Shown: in pieces, positions 7,720 to 16,333 of the stretch
Layout of the letters: each line of letters starts with the position of its first letter
How positions within the stretch are numbered: the stretch's first letter is position 1
Assembly (NCBI GenBank): GCA_016706225.1
Contig: JADJKB010000005.1
Location: forward strand, 930,001-994,000
Direction: 5' to 3'
DNA length: 64,000 nt
From: Myxococcales bacterium
Lineage (GTDB): Bacteria > Myxococcota_A > Polyangia > Polyangiales > Polyangiaceae
Made by a program: the position numbers and the translations under genes
The notes under the pieces: model-generated
The model's input: the letters and a program-made list of their open reading frames with translations, nothing else
What the model was told of the DNA's origin: nothing
Databases searched by the model: none

Positions 7720-9354
7720 ATGCAACGTCGGGAGCTCCTCGCTGCCCTCTTGAGCTCGCTCGCCGTCGGTTGTGCGCCGCTGCCCATGACGGTGCCGCCG
7801 GGCCCCAAGTCACAGACGACGCGCGCCGAGGCACGGGCTCGCCTGGCCGAGCTCGCACGCCGCTACGAAGCGCTGATGCGCGAGCATGGCCTGCACGAGT
7901 GGGGGCGCTATGCAGGGCGCGTCGCCGACGGCCCCGCCGCCGAGGCGCGCATGCGGCGGCTGCGCGCCGACGAGCGCGAAGTGTTTCTCGAGGCGGACGC
8001 GGTCTTGCAGCGTTTCGGCAGCTCGATCGTCTCGCCGCGTCGTGCGGAGCTGTGGCGGCGCGGCGCCCTCGGCCTGCGCTTGATGGGGGACCCCCGGGCT
8101 GCGGAGCTGTCGGACAAGCTCGAGGCGGTGATCAACGGGTTCAGCTTCTCCGCCGACGGCAAGTCGCTCACGCGGGGAGAGCTCGGCGAAATGCGCCGCT
8201 CCGACGACGCTCGGGTGCGGCGGCGTACACGCACGATCGAACACGAGCTGCACCGGGCCGCGGCGCCGATCGCCGCGGAGCTGTTCGGGCGCCGGCGTGA
8301 GCTGGCCAAGGAGCTCGGCCAGGCTTCGTTCTACACCGCGCTGCTTCAGGTGCGAGGCGCCGACCTGGCCACGACCGAGCGCGCGCTCTCCGAGCTGGCC
8401 GGGCGCACCCGACGTGCGTTTGCCACGTTGCTCTCCCAGGGCCGCCGCGCGTTCGGGCACCGACTCATCGCGAGCTGGGACGTCGACTACGTCATCCGGC
8501 AACAGGGCTCGGTGCCGAACGAACGCTTTCCAGCCGAGCGTGCGCTGCCGACCGTGTACGCAATCTTTCGGGCCTTCGGCTTCGATGTCGAGAGCTGGAA
8601 GCTGGACCTGACGCTGCGCGATTTTGCGTTTGGTGGACAGACCATCGCGGTGCACGTTCCGGACGACGTGCGGCTGGTCGTGCGGCAGCTGCCGGGCCTG
8701 CGCTTCTACGGCCTGTTGTTGCATGAGCTGGGACACGCCGTGGCGGTGCGTTCGACCGAGGTCAACGAACCTCTGTACAAGGGTCACGAGTGGGTTCCGG
8801 GACAGCTCGACCCCGCGCTTGCCGAGGGCACCGCGGAGATCTTCGGTCGAATGCTGGACGAACCGAAGGTCCTGGTCGACCACCTGGGCCTGAGCGGCGA
8901 CGAAGTGGCCAGAGTGCAACGGACACGCCGGCTCGAGACGCTGGTGAACATCCGGCGTGGGCTGGTCAGTGCCGCGTTCGAGCGCGCCGCGCTCGAACGC
9001 GAAGGGACGAACCTCGATCAGATCTCCCTCGACATCGAGCGGCGCTTCTCCGGATTGCTCGTGCCGCGGGACGCCGAGCCCGTGTGGGCGACCTCGCCTT
9101 TCCTGGCAACCTATCCCGTCTACACCCAGAGCTATCAGCTGGCAGCTTGTGTTGCGGTTCAGGTGCGAGAGGCGCTGCGTGCGCGCTTCGGTGAGGCATG
9201 GGTCTCGCCCGCCGCCGGGGCTTTTGTGCGCGAACGAATGCTGCGCGACGGTGCGCGCTGGACGCTGAACGAGAAGCTGCTGCGCACCACGGGCAAGAAG
9301 CTCGAGGCCGACGGGCTGGTGCGTTTTCTGCTCGACTCACCCGAGACCCGATAG
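7720..9354 (+). CDS. M3/M2-like gluzincin peptidase, lipoprotein
   Basis: 544 residues from ATG 7720, which yields a lipoprotein signal (MQRRELLAALLSSLAVGCAP, lipobox AVGC). A long helical N-terminal half is followed by HELGH at residues 335-339. The likely third zinc ligand is E369 or E373 in AEGTAEIFG, about 30 residues on, as in the M2/M3 gluzincin families (peptidyl-dipeptidase and oligopeptidase types). The helix-rich body with the active site deep in the second half fits an oligopeptidase with restricted substrate access. Predicted to be tethered in the envelope and to trim peptides; the exact specificity is unknown. The gene start follows a TATGGT hexamer by 8 bases. Confidence 0.82.
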   Translation: MQRRELLAALLSSLAVGCAPLPMTVPPGPKSQTTRAEARARLAELARRYEALMREHGLHEWGRYAGRVADGPAAEARMRRLRADEREVFLEADAVLQRFGSSIVSPRRAELWRRGALGLRLMGDPRAAELSDKLEAVINGFSFSADGKSLTRGELGEMRRSDDARVRRRTRTIEHELHRAAAPIAAELFGRRRELAKELGQASFYTALLQVRGADLATTERALSELAGRTRRAFATLLSQGRRAFGHRLIASWDVDYVIRQQGSVPNERFPAERALPTVYAIFRAFGFDVESWKLDLTLRDFAFGGQTIAVHVPDDVRLVVRQLPGLRFYGLLLHELGHAVAVRSTEVNEPLYKGHEWVPGQLDPALAEGTAEIFGRMLDEPKVLVDHLGLSGDEVARVQRTRRLETLVNIRRGLVSAAFERAALEREGTNLDQISLDIERRFSGLLVPRDAEPVWATSPFLATYPVYTQSYQLAACVAVQVREALRARFGEAWVSPAAGAFVRERMLRDGARWTLNEKLLRTTGKKLEADGLVRFLLDSPETR

Positions 9355-9360
9355 CTGGCG

Positions 9361-9366
9361 TAGGAT
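9361..9366 (+). promoter_or_regulatory. -10-like TAGGAT six bases before a start codon
   Basis: TAGGAT at 9361-9366 is followed by exactly six bases and then the ATG at 9373, so a transcript from it would begin at or next to the start codon (leaderless). It overlaps the end of the upstream peptidase gene region by only a few bases. Confidence 0.4.
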
Positions 9367-9372
9367 CCGCCG

Positions 9373-10155
9373 ATGCGTGGAGCCGTCTTGGCCGGGTGCC
9401 TGCTGTTTGCGGTCGGCTGTGGGGATGATGCCTCCGGTGTTCGGGGCGATACCGGAGGAGCGGGTGGGCTCCCGAGCGGCGGCGCCTCGAGCGGAGGCAC
9501 GTCGAGCGGGGGTGGCGGCACGCCGAGCGGCGGCGCGGGTGGAGTGTCGAGCGGCGGCGTATCGAGCGGCGGTGGGTCGAGCGGCGGGGCATCGAGCGGC
9601 GGGGCGGGCGGCGATCTCTGCAGCGCGCCAGCTGGCAATCTCCTCGGGCACGGCAGCTTCGAGGAGGGCATGTCCGGCTTGGCTCCGACGGGCTGGGAAG
9701 TCCGCACTCCGGGCCAGCCGGACAAGTGCCTGGGCTCCGGCAAGCCCAGCGAACACGTGTTTCTGTCCGCGGGCCCAACGGGTTGTGGAGGGCAGGCGCT
9801 GGCCGTCGACGCGCGCGGGGAGTGGGACTGCTACGCGGTGCAGCGGGTCAGCGACTACGGCAGCATCGAGGGGGGCGCAACGTACCGCATCAGCGCCAGC
9901 GTGCGCTCGAGCGGCAACGCCGTGAACCCAGCCGCCTGGTTCATCATCGGTGCGCAGTGGCTGGATGGGAACGACGCATTCTTCGGCGACGAAAAGCACC
10001 CGAAGCCGAGCAGCGGCGCCCAGAACGATTTCGACTGGAAGGTCCTGAGCTGGGACGTGGTGGCCCCGCCGAACGCAAAACGGATCCTGATCTGGCTGTC
10101 CGCGCACTATCCCGGGCGGGCCGACATCGACAACGTGAGTGTGGTCAAGCTCTAG
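9373..10155 (+). CDS. Lipoprotein with Gly/Ser linker and CBM-like domain
   Basis: 260 residues. Signal MRGAVLAGCLLFAVGCGDD has lipobox AVGC. Residues about 30-78 are almost only Gly, Ser, Ala and Thr in S-S-G-G type repeats, a spacer typical of myxobacterial surface lipoproteins. The C-terminal 170 residues begin N-L-L-G-H-G-S-F-E-E-G and continue with a G-W-E-V strand and Y-R-I-S-A-S-V-R, the usual start of a galactose-binding-like jelly roll (carbohydrate-binding module 4/9-like). The function is thus probably binding of a sugar or other surface ligand; no catalytic motif is visible. Confidence 0.75.
   Translation: MRGAVLAGCLLFAVGCGDDASGVRGDTGGAGGLPSGGASSGGTSSGGGGTPSGGAGGVSSGGVSSGGGSSGGASSGGAGGDLCSAPAGNLLGHGSFEEGMSGLAPTGWEVRTPGQPDKCLGSGKPSEHVFLSAGPTGCGGQALAVDARGEWDCYAVQRVSDYGSIEGGATYRISASVRSSGNAVNPAAWFIIGAQWLDGNDAFFGDEKHPKPSSGAQNDFDWKVLSWDVVAPPNAKRILIWLSAHYPGRADIDNVSVVKL
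9474..9611. repeat. GC-rich tandem Gly/Ser-coding repeat
   Basis: Imperfect tandem copies of a short unit resembling GCGTCGAGCGGCGGC encode the Gly/Ser linker of the lipoprotein. Such repeats are prone to length change by slippage. Confidence 0.7.
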
Positions 10156-10203
10156 CTAGAGCGAGTGGCCGGGCTCTCGGCTCGTGACAGCTCTCATTTG
10201 GCG

Positions 10204-10209
10204 TATTAT
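10204..10209 (+). promoter_or_regulatory. -10 element TATTAT upstream of thiD
   Basis: TATTAT at 10204-10209 is one of the most AT-rich hexamers in this GC-rich region and lies 8 bases before the GTG start of thiD. A GTGACA at 10184-10189 is 14 bases upstream, too close for a standard -35. The expected transcript would start at or next to the start codon. No thiamine riboswitch fits in the 62-base gap. Confidence 0.45.
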
Positions 10210-10217
10210 CAGGCCCC

Positions 10218-11045
10218 GTGCACATGAACGAAGATCGCCCCAGCATGGGTCGGGTGCTCATTGTCGCCGGCTCGGACTCCGGTGGTGGGGCTGGGATCCA
10301 GGCAGACATCAAGACCGTGACGGCGCTCGGGGGGTTCGCGGCCACTGCCATCACCGCGCTGACCGCCCAGAATACTCGCGGGGTGTTCGGTGTCGTGGCG
10401 ATCGATCCGGCCTTCGTCGCCAAACAGCTCGAGGTGGTGCTCACCGACATCGGCGCCGACGCAGTGAAGACCGGAATGCTGCACTCCGCCGAGGTGATCG
10501 AGGCGGTCGTTCGAAGTCTCGAGCGCTACGCGCGGGGGATCCCCGTGGTGGTGGATCCAGTGATGATCGCCAAAGGGGGTGCGCCCTTGCTGGCGGTCGA
10601 GGCCCGCAGCGCGCTCAAGCTGCGGCTCGTTCCCTGCGCCGCGCTGCTCACCCCCAATGCACCCGAGGCCGAGGCACTCACCGGCGTGCGCATCGAGTCG
10701 CCCGACGACATGGGCAGAGCGGCCGACGCGCTGCTTGCGCTGGGCGCTGGCGCCGTGCTGGTCAAGGGAGGCCACGTGCCCGGCGACACGGTGGTCGATC
10801 TCCTGCGCACCGCAGATGGAGTCGAGCGGCGTTACGAGAGCCCGCGCATCGAGAGCCGCAACACGCATGGCACCGGCTGCACCCTGGCGTCCGCCATCGC
10901 GGCGGGCATCGCGGAGGGTCTGCGGCTCGAGGACGCGGTCGAGCGCGCGCGACAGTACGTATTGGAAGCGATCCGTAGCGCGCCTGGTTTTGGCAAGGGC
11001 CACGGCCCCCTCAACCACGCCCACCCATTCAACCGAGTGCCATGA
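10218..11045 (+). CDS. thiD: Hydroxymethylpyrimidine (phosphate) kinase
   Basis: 275 residues from GTG 10218; ATG 10224 is nearly as likely. Ribokinase-fold enzyme that phosphorylates hydroxymethylpyrimidine and its phosphate in thiamine biosynthesis. Diagnostic parts: VAGSDSGGGAGIQADIKT near the N-terminus, VVDPVMIAKGG in the middle, LLTPNAPEAEAL, and the NTHGTGCTLASAIAA anion hole with the catalytic Asp position region at the end. Normal length for the family. Its stop overlaps the start of the next gene by four bases (ATGA). No other thiamine genes are in the window. Confidence 0.93.
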   Translation: MHMNEDRPSMGRVLIVAGSDSGGGAGIQADIKTVTALGGFAATAITALTAQNTRGVFGVVAIDPAFVAKQLEVVLTDIGADAVKTGMLHSAEVIEAVVRSLERYARGIPVVVDPVMIAKGGAPLLAVEARSALKLRLVPCAALLTPNAPEAEALTGVRIESPDDMGRAADALLALGAGAVLVKGGHVPGDTVVDLLRTADGVERRYESPRIESRNTHGTGCTLASAIAAGIAEGLRLEDAVERARQYVLEAIRSAPGFGKGHGPLNHAHPFNRVP

Positions 11046-11980
11046 GTTTCATCGTGTTCCCCGAGCCGCCCGAGGTGTCGGGCCTCCAGCTGGGGCGCGG
11101 GCAGAGTCGCCTGCGCTTCGAGGACGTTGCGCAGGACGGTCGCCTGCGCCTGGAGGGGATCTGGCCGGCGATTGGCCCGATCCTCTGGGGCAAGATGGAG
11201 GTCGCCGGCGCGCTGCAGCGCCTCGGCATCAGCGGCGTGCGCGCCGTGCTCACCTACGTTCAACTGGAAGGGGGAAAGGACCCGGTGAGTGTGCGCGCTC
11301 TGGCGGAGCAAGAGGTGCGCTGGCGGCTCGGCCGCACGATCGACGCTGACGGTGCAACCACGCGCATTCTGTTCGACACGTGGCTCGTGTCCAAGGCGCC
11401 GCGGGGCGTGCCGGGCAATCCCGCGGTGGATCCGGCGAGCGGCGAGCTGGTGTTGCTCGCCCGCGCGTACGGTCAGCATGTGTTCACCAAGCCCGCGGCA
11501 CCGGCGGGTCAGCACCGGGTGACCCAGATCGACGATCCGTTGCTCGACGCGGTGAGCCAGGAGGAGACCTCGTTCCGAGATCCCCGCGCGCTCGCGGTCT
11601 TGCCCGCAGGCGCCGAGCCCCTCGAGCCGGCACCGCGGCTCGACGTCGCGCCGATCGTGTTTGGCCTTTGCCACACGGACGGCAATCAACACGTGAATTT
11701 TCTGTCGTACCCGCGACTGGCCGAGGAGGCAGGGCTGCGCCGATTGGCGGAGCTTGGTCAAGATCCGCGGCGGCTCGCCCGACGCGCCGAGGTCGCCTAC
11801 CGCAAGCCGTGTTTCGCCGGTGACGTCGTGCGACTCGTGATGCAGGCGTTTCGCTTGGGCGACGAGCTAGGGGTCGTGGCCGCGTTCGTGCCGGACGCCG
11901 GGGCCGCGGCTGGCGCGCCCGAGCAACTCTCCGACATCGAGCGCCCACTGTGCGTCGTGCGAGTAGGCTTTTCGAGCTGA
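11042..11980 (+). CDS. Hotdog-fold protein, possible double-hotdog thioesterase
   Basis: 312 residues, start overlapping the thiD stop by four bases. The second half contains FGLCHTDGNQHVNFLSYPRL, which matches the Asp/Asn-x-x-H-V-N-x-x-x-Y active-site strand and hot-dog helix of 4HBT-type thioesterases. It is followed by a conserved-looking K-P-C-F-A-G-D-V-V strand. The first half has a similar size and may be a second, degenerate hotdog. It probably acts on an acyl-CoA or acyl-ACP thioester, or binds one. The link to thiamine is only by gene coupling. No signal peptide. Confidence 0.65.
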   Translation: MSFIVFPEPPEVSGLQLGRGQSRLRFEDVAQDGRLRLEGIWPAIGPILWGKMEVAGALQRLGISGVRAVLTYVQLEGGKDPVSVRALAEQEVRWRLGRTIDADGATTRILFDTWLVSKAPRGVPGNPAVDPASGELVLLARAYGQHVFTKPAAPAGQHRVTQIDDPLLDAVSQEETSFRDPRALAVLPAGAEPLEPAPRLDVAPIVFGLCHTDGNQHVNFLSYPRLAEEAGLRRLAELGQDPRRLARRAEVAYRKPCFAGDVVRLVMQAFRLGDELGVVAAFVPDAGAAAGAPEQLSDIERPLCVVRVGFSS

Positions 11981-12001
11981 GGCCCAAGGCTGCTCCGGTC
12001 C

Positions 12002-12370
12002 ATGGTGTCGCAGGAAGCAGTGAGGCGCGTCTCGTCCTTGGGTCTGGCCCTGTTGCTCGTGCTGGGCGCCTGCGTACAGCTGCCCGAATCCACCGCGAGC
12101 GGCGCACGGCCGCGGCCGCCGCCGGAGCCGGGGTCGAGCATCACCCACAGCAAACGCTGCGCCTGCCGGGCTTGCGGCGAGGCAAGCTGTTGCGGGGGCG
12201 ACAAGGAGCCCGATCTGGCCGCCAAGAAGGCCTGCGAAAGCAGCTACGAATTTTCCGACAGCTGCGGGATGCAGATCGCGAGCTGCGCGAGCCGCTGCTT
12301 CGAGCGGGTCTGGCGCGTGAAGCTGACACAAGAGTGCGACGCCCTGCGGCCGGCCGAGTGCTGCGGATGA
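12002..12370 (+). CDS. Small Cys-rich lipoprotein
   Basis: 122 residues. The signal is hydrophobic (L-G-L-A-L-L-L-V-L-G-A-C, lipobox LGAC). A Pro/Arg linker is followed by about 70 residues holding more than ten Cys, in the patterns C-A-C-x2-C, S-C-C-G-G and A-E-C-C-G at the very end. Such spacing suggests several disulfides in the periplasm or outside the cell, or a metal cluster. I do not recognise the family. It sits alone between the hotdog and FKBP genes on the same strand. Confidence 0.65.
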   Translation: MVSQEAVRRVSSLGLALLLVLGACVQLPESTASGARPRPPPEPGSSITHSKRCACRACGEASCCGGDKEPDLAAKKACESSYEFSDSCGMQIASCASRCFERVWRVKLTQECDALRPAECCG

Positions 12371-12484
12371 GGGCAAGAGCGCTCGCCCGACGGCGCCAAG
12401 CCTGGGCCGAAAATCGATGGATTTCGCCCGGCCTCCGAAGAGGCTTGCAGCGTGGCCCCCGTCGTGACGAAAACCAGGGATCCC

Positions 12485-13441
12485 ATGGCGCGAAATCCCA
12501 TTCTTCGTTCGACGGTGCTCCTCCCTTTCCTGCTGCTCGCGTGTGAGCAGCCTCCGCCCGAGCCCGAGCGCACTCAGCCGGCGGCCAAACCGTCTGCGGC
12601 CCCCGTTGCGCTGCCGACCGCGACCGCTCTGCCCACGGCCAGTGCGCGGCCTGCGGAGCCGCCCCAGCCGAAGGGCCTGCCGGCTCCAGAGGACGTTGCC
12701 GAGCCGGCCAAGGACGCCAAGAAGACCGCGACGGGCCTGTTCACCAAGGTGCTCACCAAGGGCACCGGCAAGGACAAACCCAAGCTCGAGGACCGAGTGA
12801 AGGTGCACTACACGGGCTGGACGAAAGACGGAAAGATGTTCGACAGCTCCGTCGCCCGAAACGACCCTGCGACCTTCGGTGTCGGCGGTGTGATCAAGGG
12901 CTGGACGGAGGCGTTGCAGCTGATGGTGGTTGGCGAGAAACGTCGCCTGTGGATCCCGGCCGACCTGGCCTATGGCGAGAAGGCCGGAATGGGCGCACCG
13001 GCTGGTCAGCTCACGTTCGACGTCGAGCTCTTGGAGATCCTCGCCACGCCCAAACCGTGGCCCGTCCCCACGGACGTGAAGGCTGCCCCGAAGACCGCGA
13101 AGAAGACCGAGAGCGGGCTCGTCTACAAACAGCTCGTAAAGGGCAAGGGCACCAAGAAACCCGCGGCCACCGACCGGGTGACGGTGCACTACTCGGGCTG
13201 GACGCCCGACGGGAAGGAGTTCGACAGCTCACTCAAGCGCGGTGAGCCGACCAGCTTCCCGCTCAACCGCGTGATCAAGGGTTGGACGGAGGGACTGCAG
13301 CTGATGGTCGAGGGGGAGCGCATGCGCTTCTGGATCCCCGCGGATCTCGCCTACGGTGACAAACCCACGCGCCCCGGAGCACCGGCCGGACCGCTGGTGT
13401 TCGACGTCGAGCTGCTGTCGATTTCCGGGGGCACGCCGTGA
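12485..13441 (+). CDS. FKBP-type peptidyl-prolyl isomerase with two domains, lipoprotein
   Basis: 318 residues from ATG 12485, chosen because it places a lipoprotein signal at the N-terminus (lipobox LLLAC). A Pro/Ala linker leads to two FKBP domains, at about residues 85-190 and 215-318. Each has the core V-H-Y-[TS]-G-W-T-x-D-G-K-x-F-D-S-S and the later V-I-K-G-W-T-E-[AG]-L-Q-L-M-V block with R-x-x-x-W-I-P-A-D-L-A-Y-G. These hold the aromatic and Asp residues of the isomerase pocket, so both domains look active. Expected to help fold exported proteins. Its stop overlaps the next start by four bases (GTGA). Confidence 0.92.
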   Translation: MARNPILRSTVLLPFLLLACEQPPPEPERTQPAAKPSAAPVALPTATALPTASARPAEPPQPKGLPAPEDVAEPAKDAKKTATGLFTKVLTKGTGKDKPKLEDRVKVHYTGWTKDGKMFDSSVARNDPATFGVGGVIKGWTEALQLMVVGEKRRLWIPADLAYGEKAGMGAPAGQLTFDVELLEILATPKPWPVPTDVKAAPKTAKKTESGLVYKQLVKGKGTKKPAATDRVTVHYSGWTPDGKEFDSSLKRGEPTSFPLNRVIKGWTEGLQLMVEGERMRFWIPADLAYGDKPTRPGAPAGPLVFDVELLSISGGTP

Positions 13442-14988
13442 AGGAGCTGACGAGCTTTCTGGGAGGCAAATGGGTCGCCGGCAGCGGCAAGGCCGCCGAG
13501 CTCGTCAATCCGGCAACCGAGGAGCCGCTCGCTCGCGCTTCGAGCGGCGGGCTCGATCTCGGGGCGGCGCTCAGCTACGCGCGTGAGGTGGGCGGGCCCG
13601 CGCTGCGCGCGCTCAGCTTTGCCGAACGTGGTGCGCTGCTCGAGAAGATGAGCAAGGCGATCTTCGCCGAGCGTGATCGGCTCATCGACCTCGCCATCGC
13701 GAACGGAGGCAACACACGCTCCGATGCGAAGTTCGACATTGACGGTGCGACCGCCACGCTGATGGCCTACGCGGAGCTCGGCAAACAGCTGGGTGACAAG
13801 AAGCTACTCGTCGACGGCGCGCCGGTCGATCTCGCGGGGCCGCGTCTGCAGGGTTATCACGTGCTGTCGCCTCGGCACGGCGTTGCGGTGCACATCGGCG
13901 CCTTCAACTTTCCGGCCTGGGGCTTCGCAGAGAAGGCTGCGTGTGCGCTCCTGGCTGGCATGCCTGTCGTCACCAAACCTGCCACGCTCACGGCGCTGCT
14001 CGCGCATCGCGCGGCGGAGATCTGCGTCGCGGCGGAGATCTTGCCCCCTGGCGCCTTCAGTCTCTTGTGCGGTTCGGCAGGTGATCTGCTCGAGCACCTG
14101 TCGTGGCGCGACGTGGTGGCCTTCACCGGTGGCAGCTCGACGGGCTTGACCATCCGCTCCAGCGAGCGGCTGCTGCGCGATGGCGTGCGGGTCAACGTCG
14201 AGGCGGACAGCTTGAACTCGGCGTTGCTCTTGCCCGAGGCCGAAGAGGCCACGGTCCAGGCCTTCGTGCGCGATGTGGCCCGGGACATGAGCCAGAAGAC
14301 GGGGCAAAAGTGCACGGCCATCCGCCGGGTGATCGTGCCCGAGTCACTGCTCGATCGCGTACGCGAGGCGCTCTCGGAGCAGCTCGCGACGATCAAGATC
14401 GGAAATCCGGCGCTCGACGAGGTGCGCATGGGGCCGGTGGCGACGGCCTCGCAGAAACGCGACGTGCTGGCGGGGTTGGATCTCTTGGGCACGCAGACCA
14501 AGATCGCCTGGGGCAGTCGCGACGGGCTCGCGCCCATCGGCGTGCCGGCCGGCAAGGGATTCTTCGTCCCGCTGCTGTTGCTCGAAGCGAGTGATGCACT
14601 CGCAGCCAGCAAGGTGCACGAGCACGAGGTGTTCGGTCCCGTTGCGACGCTCCTGCCCTACGACGGCTCGGTCGCGCGCGCCCTCGACATCGTGCGCGCC
14701 GGGCAGGGTGGCCTGGTGAGCTCGGTCTACGGTGATGATCGCAAGGCGCTCGCAGAGATCGTCGAGGGCATCGCGCCCTGGCACGGTCGGCTGGTGTTGG
14801 TCGATGCCAAGGTCGCCGACAAGAGCATCGCACCCGGTACCGTGATGCCGCAGCTAGTGCATGGCGGTCCAGGACGCGCTGGCGGAGGCGAAGAGCTCGG
14901 AGGGCTGCGGGGCATGGCGCTCTACCAGCAGCGGACCGCGGTCCAGGGCAACGGACCGCTGGTCGCCAAGTTCGTCGGCGCGAGCTAG
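13438..14988 (+). CDS. PaaZ/BoxD-type aldehyde dehydrogenase (no hydratase domain)
   Basis: 516 residues from GTG 13438. It matches the aldehyde dehydrogenase half of E. coli PaaZ over its whole length: AFNFPAWGFAEK, the Glu in VEADSLN (E255), the catalytic Cys in GQKCTAIRR (C292) and the ending QLVHGGPGRAGGGEELGG. The C-terminal MaoC-type hydratase of PaaZ is absent, so it is closer to BoxD (3,4-dehydroadipyl-CoA semialdehyde dehydrogenase of the aerobic benzoyl-CoA pathway) or stand-alone PaaN-like enzymes. No other paa or box genes are here, so the physiological substrate is open. Coupled to the FKBP gene by a four-base overlap. Confidence 0.85.
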   Translation: MKELTSFLGGKWVAGSGKAAELVNPATEEPLARASSGGLDLGAALSYAREVGGPALRALSFAERGALLEKMSKAIFAERDRLIDLAIANGGNTRSDAKFDIDGATATLMAYAELGKQLGDKKLLVDGAPVDLAGPRLQGYHVLSPRHGVAVHIGAFNFPAWGFAEKAACALLAGMPVVTKPATLTALLAHRAAEICVAAEILPPGAFSLLCGSAGDLLEHLSWRDVVAFTGGSSTGLTIRSSERLLRDGVRVNVEADSLNSALLLPEAEEATVQAFVRDVARDMSQKTGQKCTAIRRVIVPESLLDRVREALSEQLATIKIGNPALDEVRMGPVATASQKRDVLAGLDLLGTQTKIAWGSRDGLAPIGVPAGKGFFVPLLLLEASDALAASKVHEHEVFGPVATLLPYDGSVARALDIVRAGQGGLVSSVYGDDRKALAEIVEGIAPWHGRLVLVDAKVADKSIAPGTVMPQLVHGGPGRAGGGEELGGLRGMALYQQRTAVQGNGPLVAKFVGAS

Positions 14989-15065
14989 CTGGCGCCTCGG
15001 GAGTTTCGCCTCGAGAGGGCGGGTCGAGTGGGGCAGCGCGCGGAGATTCACGCTATGCTGCGCCC

Positions 15066-16292
15066 TTGATGCGCCGAGCGTGCCACCTCCTCGTGATCGC
15101 AGTCGTGGTGTCGGCGTGCTTTCTCTCGTGCTCGAGTGATCACTCGGCGCTGAAGCAGAAGGACCCTCCCGCGACCGGTGGCAGCGGGGGCACGGGCGGC
15201 GGCATCGACGCCGGTCCCGACGTCGAGCTCGACCAGGGCGTGGCTGGGTTCGTCGAGCCGCCCGGTGAGAACAAACTCACGCTTCTGCACGGCGTGGTCG
15301 ATGCAGTCCGAGTTGCGTTCTGTTTCGCCAAGGTGGTCGACGGGTTGCCGGAGCCGGTTCAGGGCAATCCGATCCCGACTGCAGGTCTGCCCTACGCTGG
15401 TTCGCTCTCGGTCACCCAGCTCGCGGGGCTCGATTGGACGAAGGACGCGGTCTTGCCCATCGTCATCGCCGGGGATCTCAGCCTCGTGGCTGGCAAGAGC
15501 TGCAGCCAGGCCATCAGCCTCGCGCAGAGCTACGCACTCGAAGATGCCGGAGGCGACGGGGCAGCCGATGTCGGCGTGGAAGCTGCGGTCGATGGCAGCA
15601 GCGACGCAGCGGACGACTCTTCCATCGACGCTTCGATGGTCGATGCCTCAGGGGGCGACGCGGCCGATGCGCCGGTGGACGCGGTAACGGAGCTGCCGCC
15701 GCCGCCAAAGCTGCGAGTCGGTGAGCTACCGGTGCTGCCTGCGGGCACACTCTCTTCCGGCTACAGCCTGCTCCTGGCCGCAACCGGCTGCATCGGCGGG
15801 CCGGCGTTCAGCGATCCGCTCGAGACGTACGTGTGTGGTGCGACCTACACGCCGTCGAGCCCGACGCTCGCGCCGGTGGTGGTGCCGCTCTCGCGGGTCT
15901 CGACACCGGGTGCGCTCGGCTTGCAGCTCGTCAATGCCGCGCGCGCTGCCGACCCCATCGACGTCTCGTCCCGACACCCGAAGGGCAGCTCGATCCCCGA
16001 CATCGACATCGCCGACGGAGTGGTGTTCGGCGCCGTTGCTCCCCGGCCGCCCTTGCTTGGATATTCCAGCTCGGCGTTCGGCAGTCCGCTCTCGGCGTCG
16101 TTCCTCGACGTCTGGAGTCAGAACTCGTCGGCACCATTTTATTCGAGCTCGTGGAAGGACGCGCTCGGACCCCTGGACGACGCGCACGACGGCAAGACCT
16201 ACGCGGTTGTGCTCATCGGCCCGAGGCCCAACAACACCGGACAAAAGTGGTGGAATGGCCCCAGGCTGGTGGTGCTCGACAACGATCCGTGA
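15066..16292 (+). CDS. Predicted lipoprotein with acidic Asp-rich linker
   Basis: About 408 residues from TTG 15066, or 407 from ATG 15069. The TTG lies exactly 6 bases after TATGCT (15054-15059), so either could be the leaderless start. The signal ends at a lipobox, L-S-C-S-S. A Gly-rich stretch follows, then a beta-rich domain, then an Asp/Ser/Ala-rich linker (about residues 158-202, repeated D-A-S and D-A-A-D units). A second domain contains several Cys and ends L-V-V-L-D-N-D-P. I do not recognise either domain. Probably a surface protein of the outer membrane. Confidence 0.7.
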   Translation: MMRRACHLLVIAVVVSACFLSCSSDHSALKQKDPPATGGSGGTGGGIDAGPDVELDQGVAGFVEPPGENKLTLLHGVVDAVRVAFCFAKVVDGLPEPVQGNPIPTAGLPYAGSLSVTQLAGLDWTKDAVLPIVIAGDLSLVAGKSCSQAISLAQSYALEDAGGDGAADVGVEAAVDGSSDAADDSSIDASMVDASGGDAADAPVDAVTELPPPPKLRVGELPVLPAGTLSSGYSLLLAATGCIGGPAFSDPLETYVCGATYTPSSPTLAPVVVPLSRVSTPGALGLQLVNAARAADPIDVSSRHPKGSSIPDIDIADGVVFGAVAPRPPLLGYSSSAFGSPLSASFLDVWSQNSSAPFYSSSWKDALGPLDDAHDGKTYAVVLIGPRPNNTGQKWWNGPRLVVLDNDP

Positions 16293-16333
16293 GGGGGAGC
16301 GGAACGTGTGCGGTGTGGGATGGGACCGCGTTG

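Noticed and set aside
10156..10217. Possible thiamine riboswitch before thiD
   Set aside because: The gap is only 62 bases and shows none of the conserved TPP-aptamer sequence.
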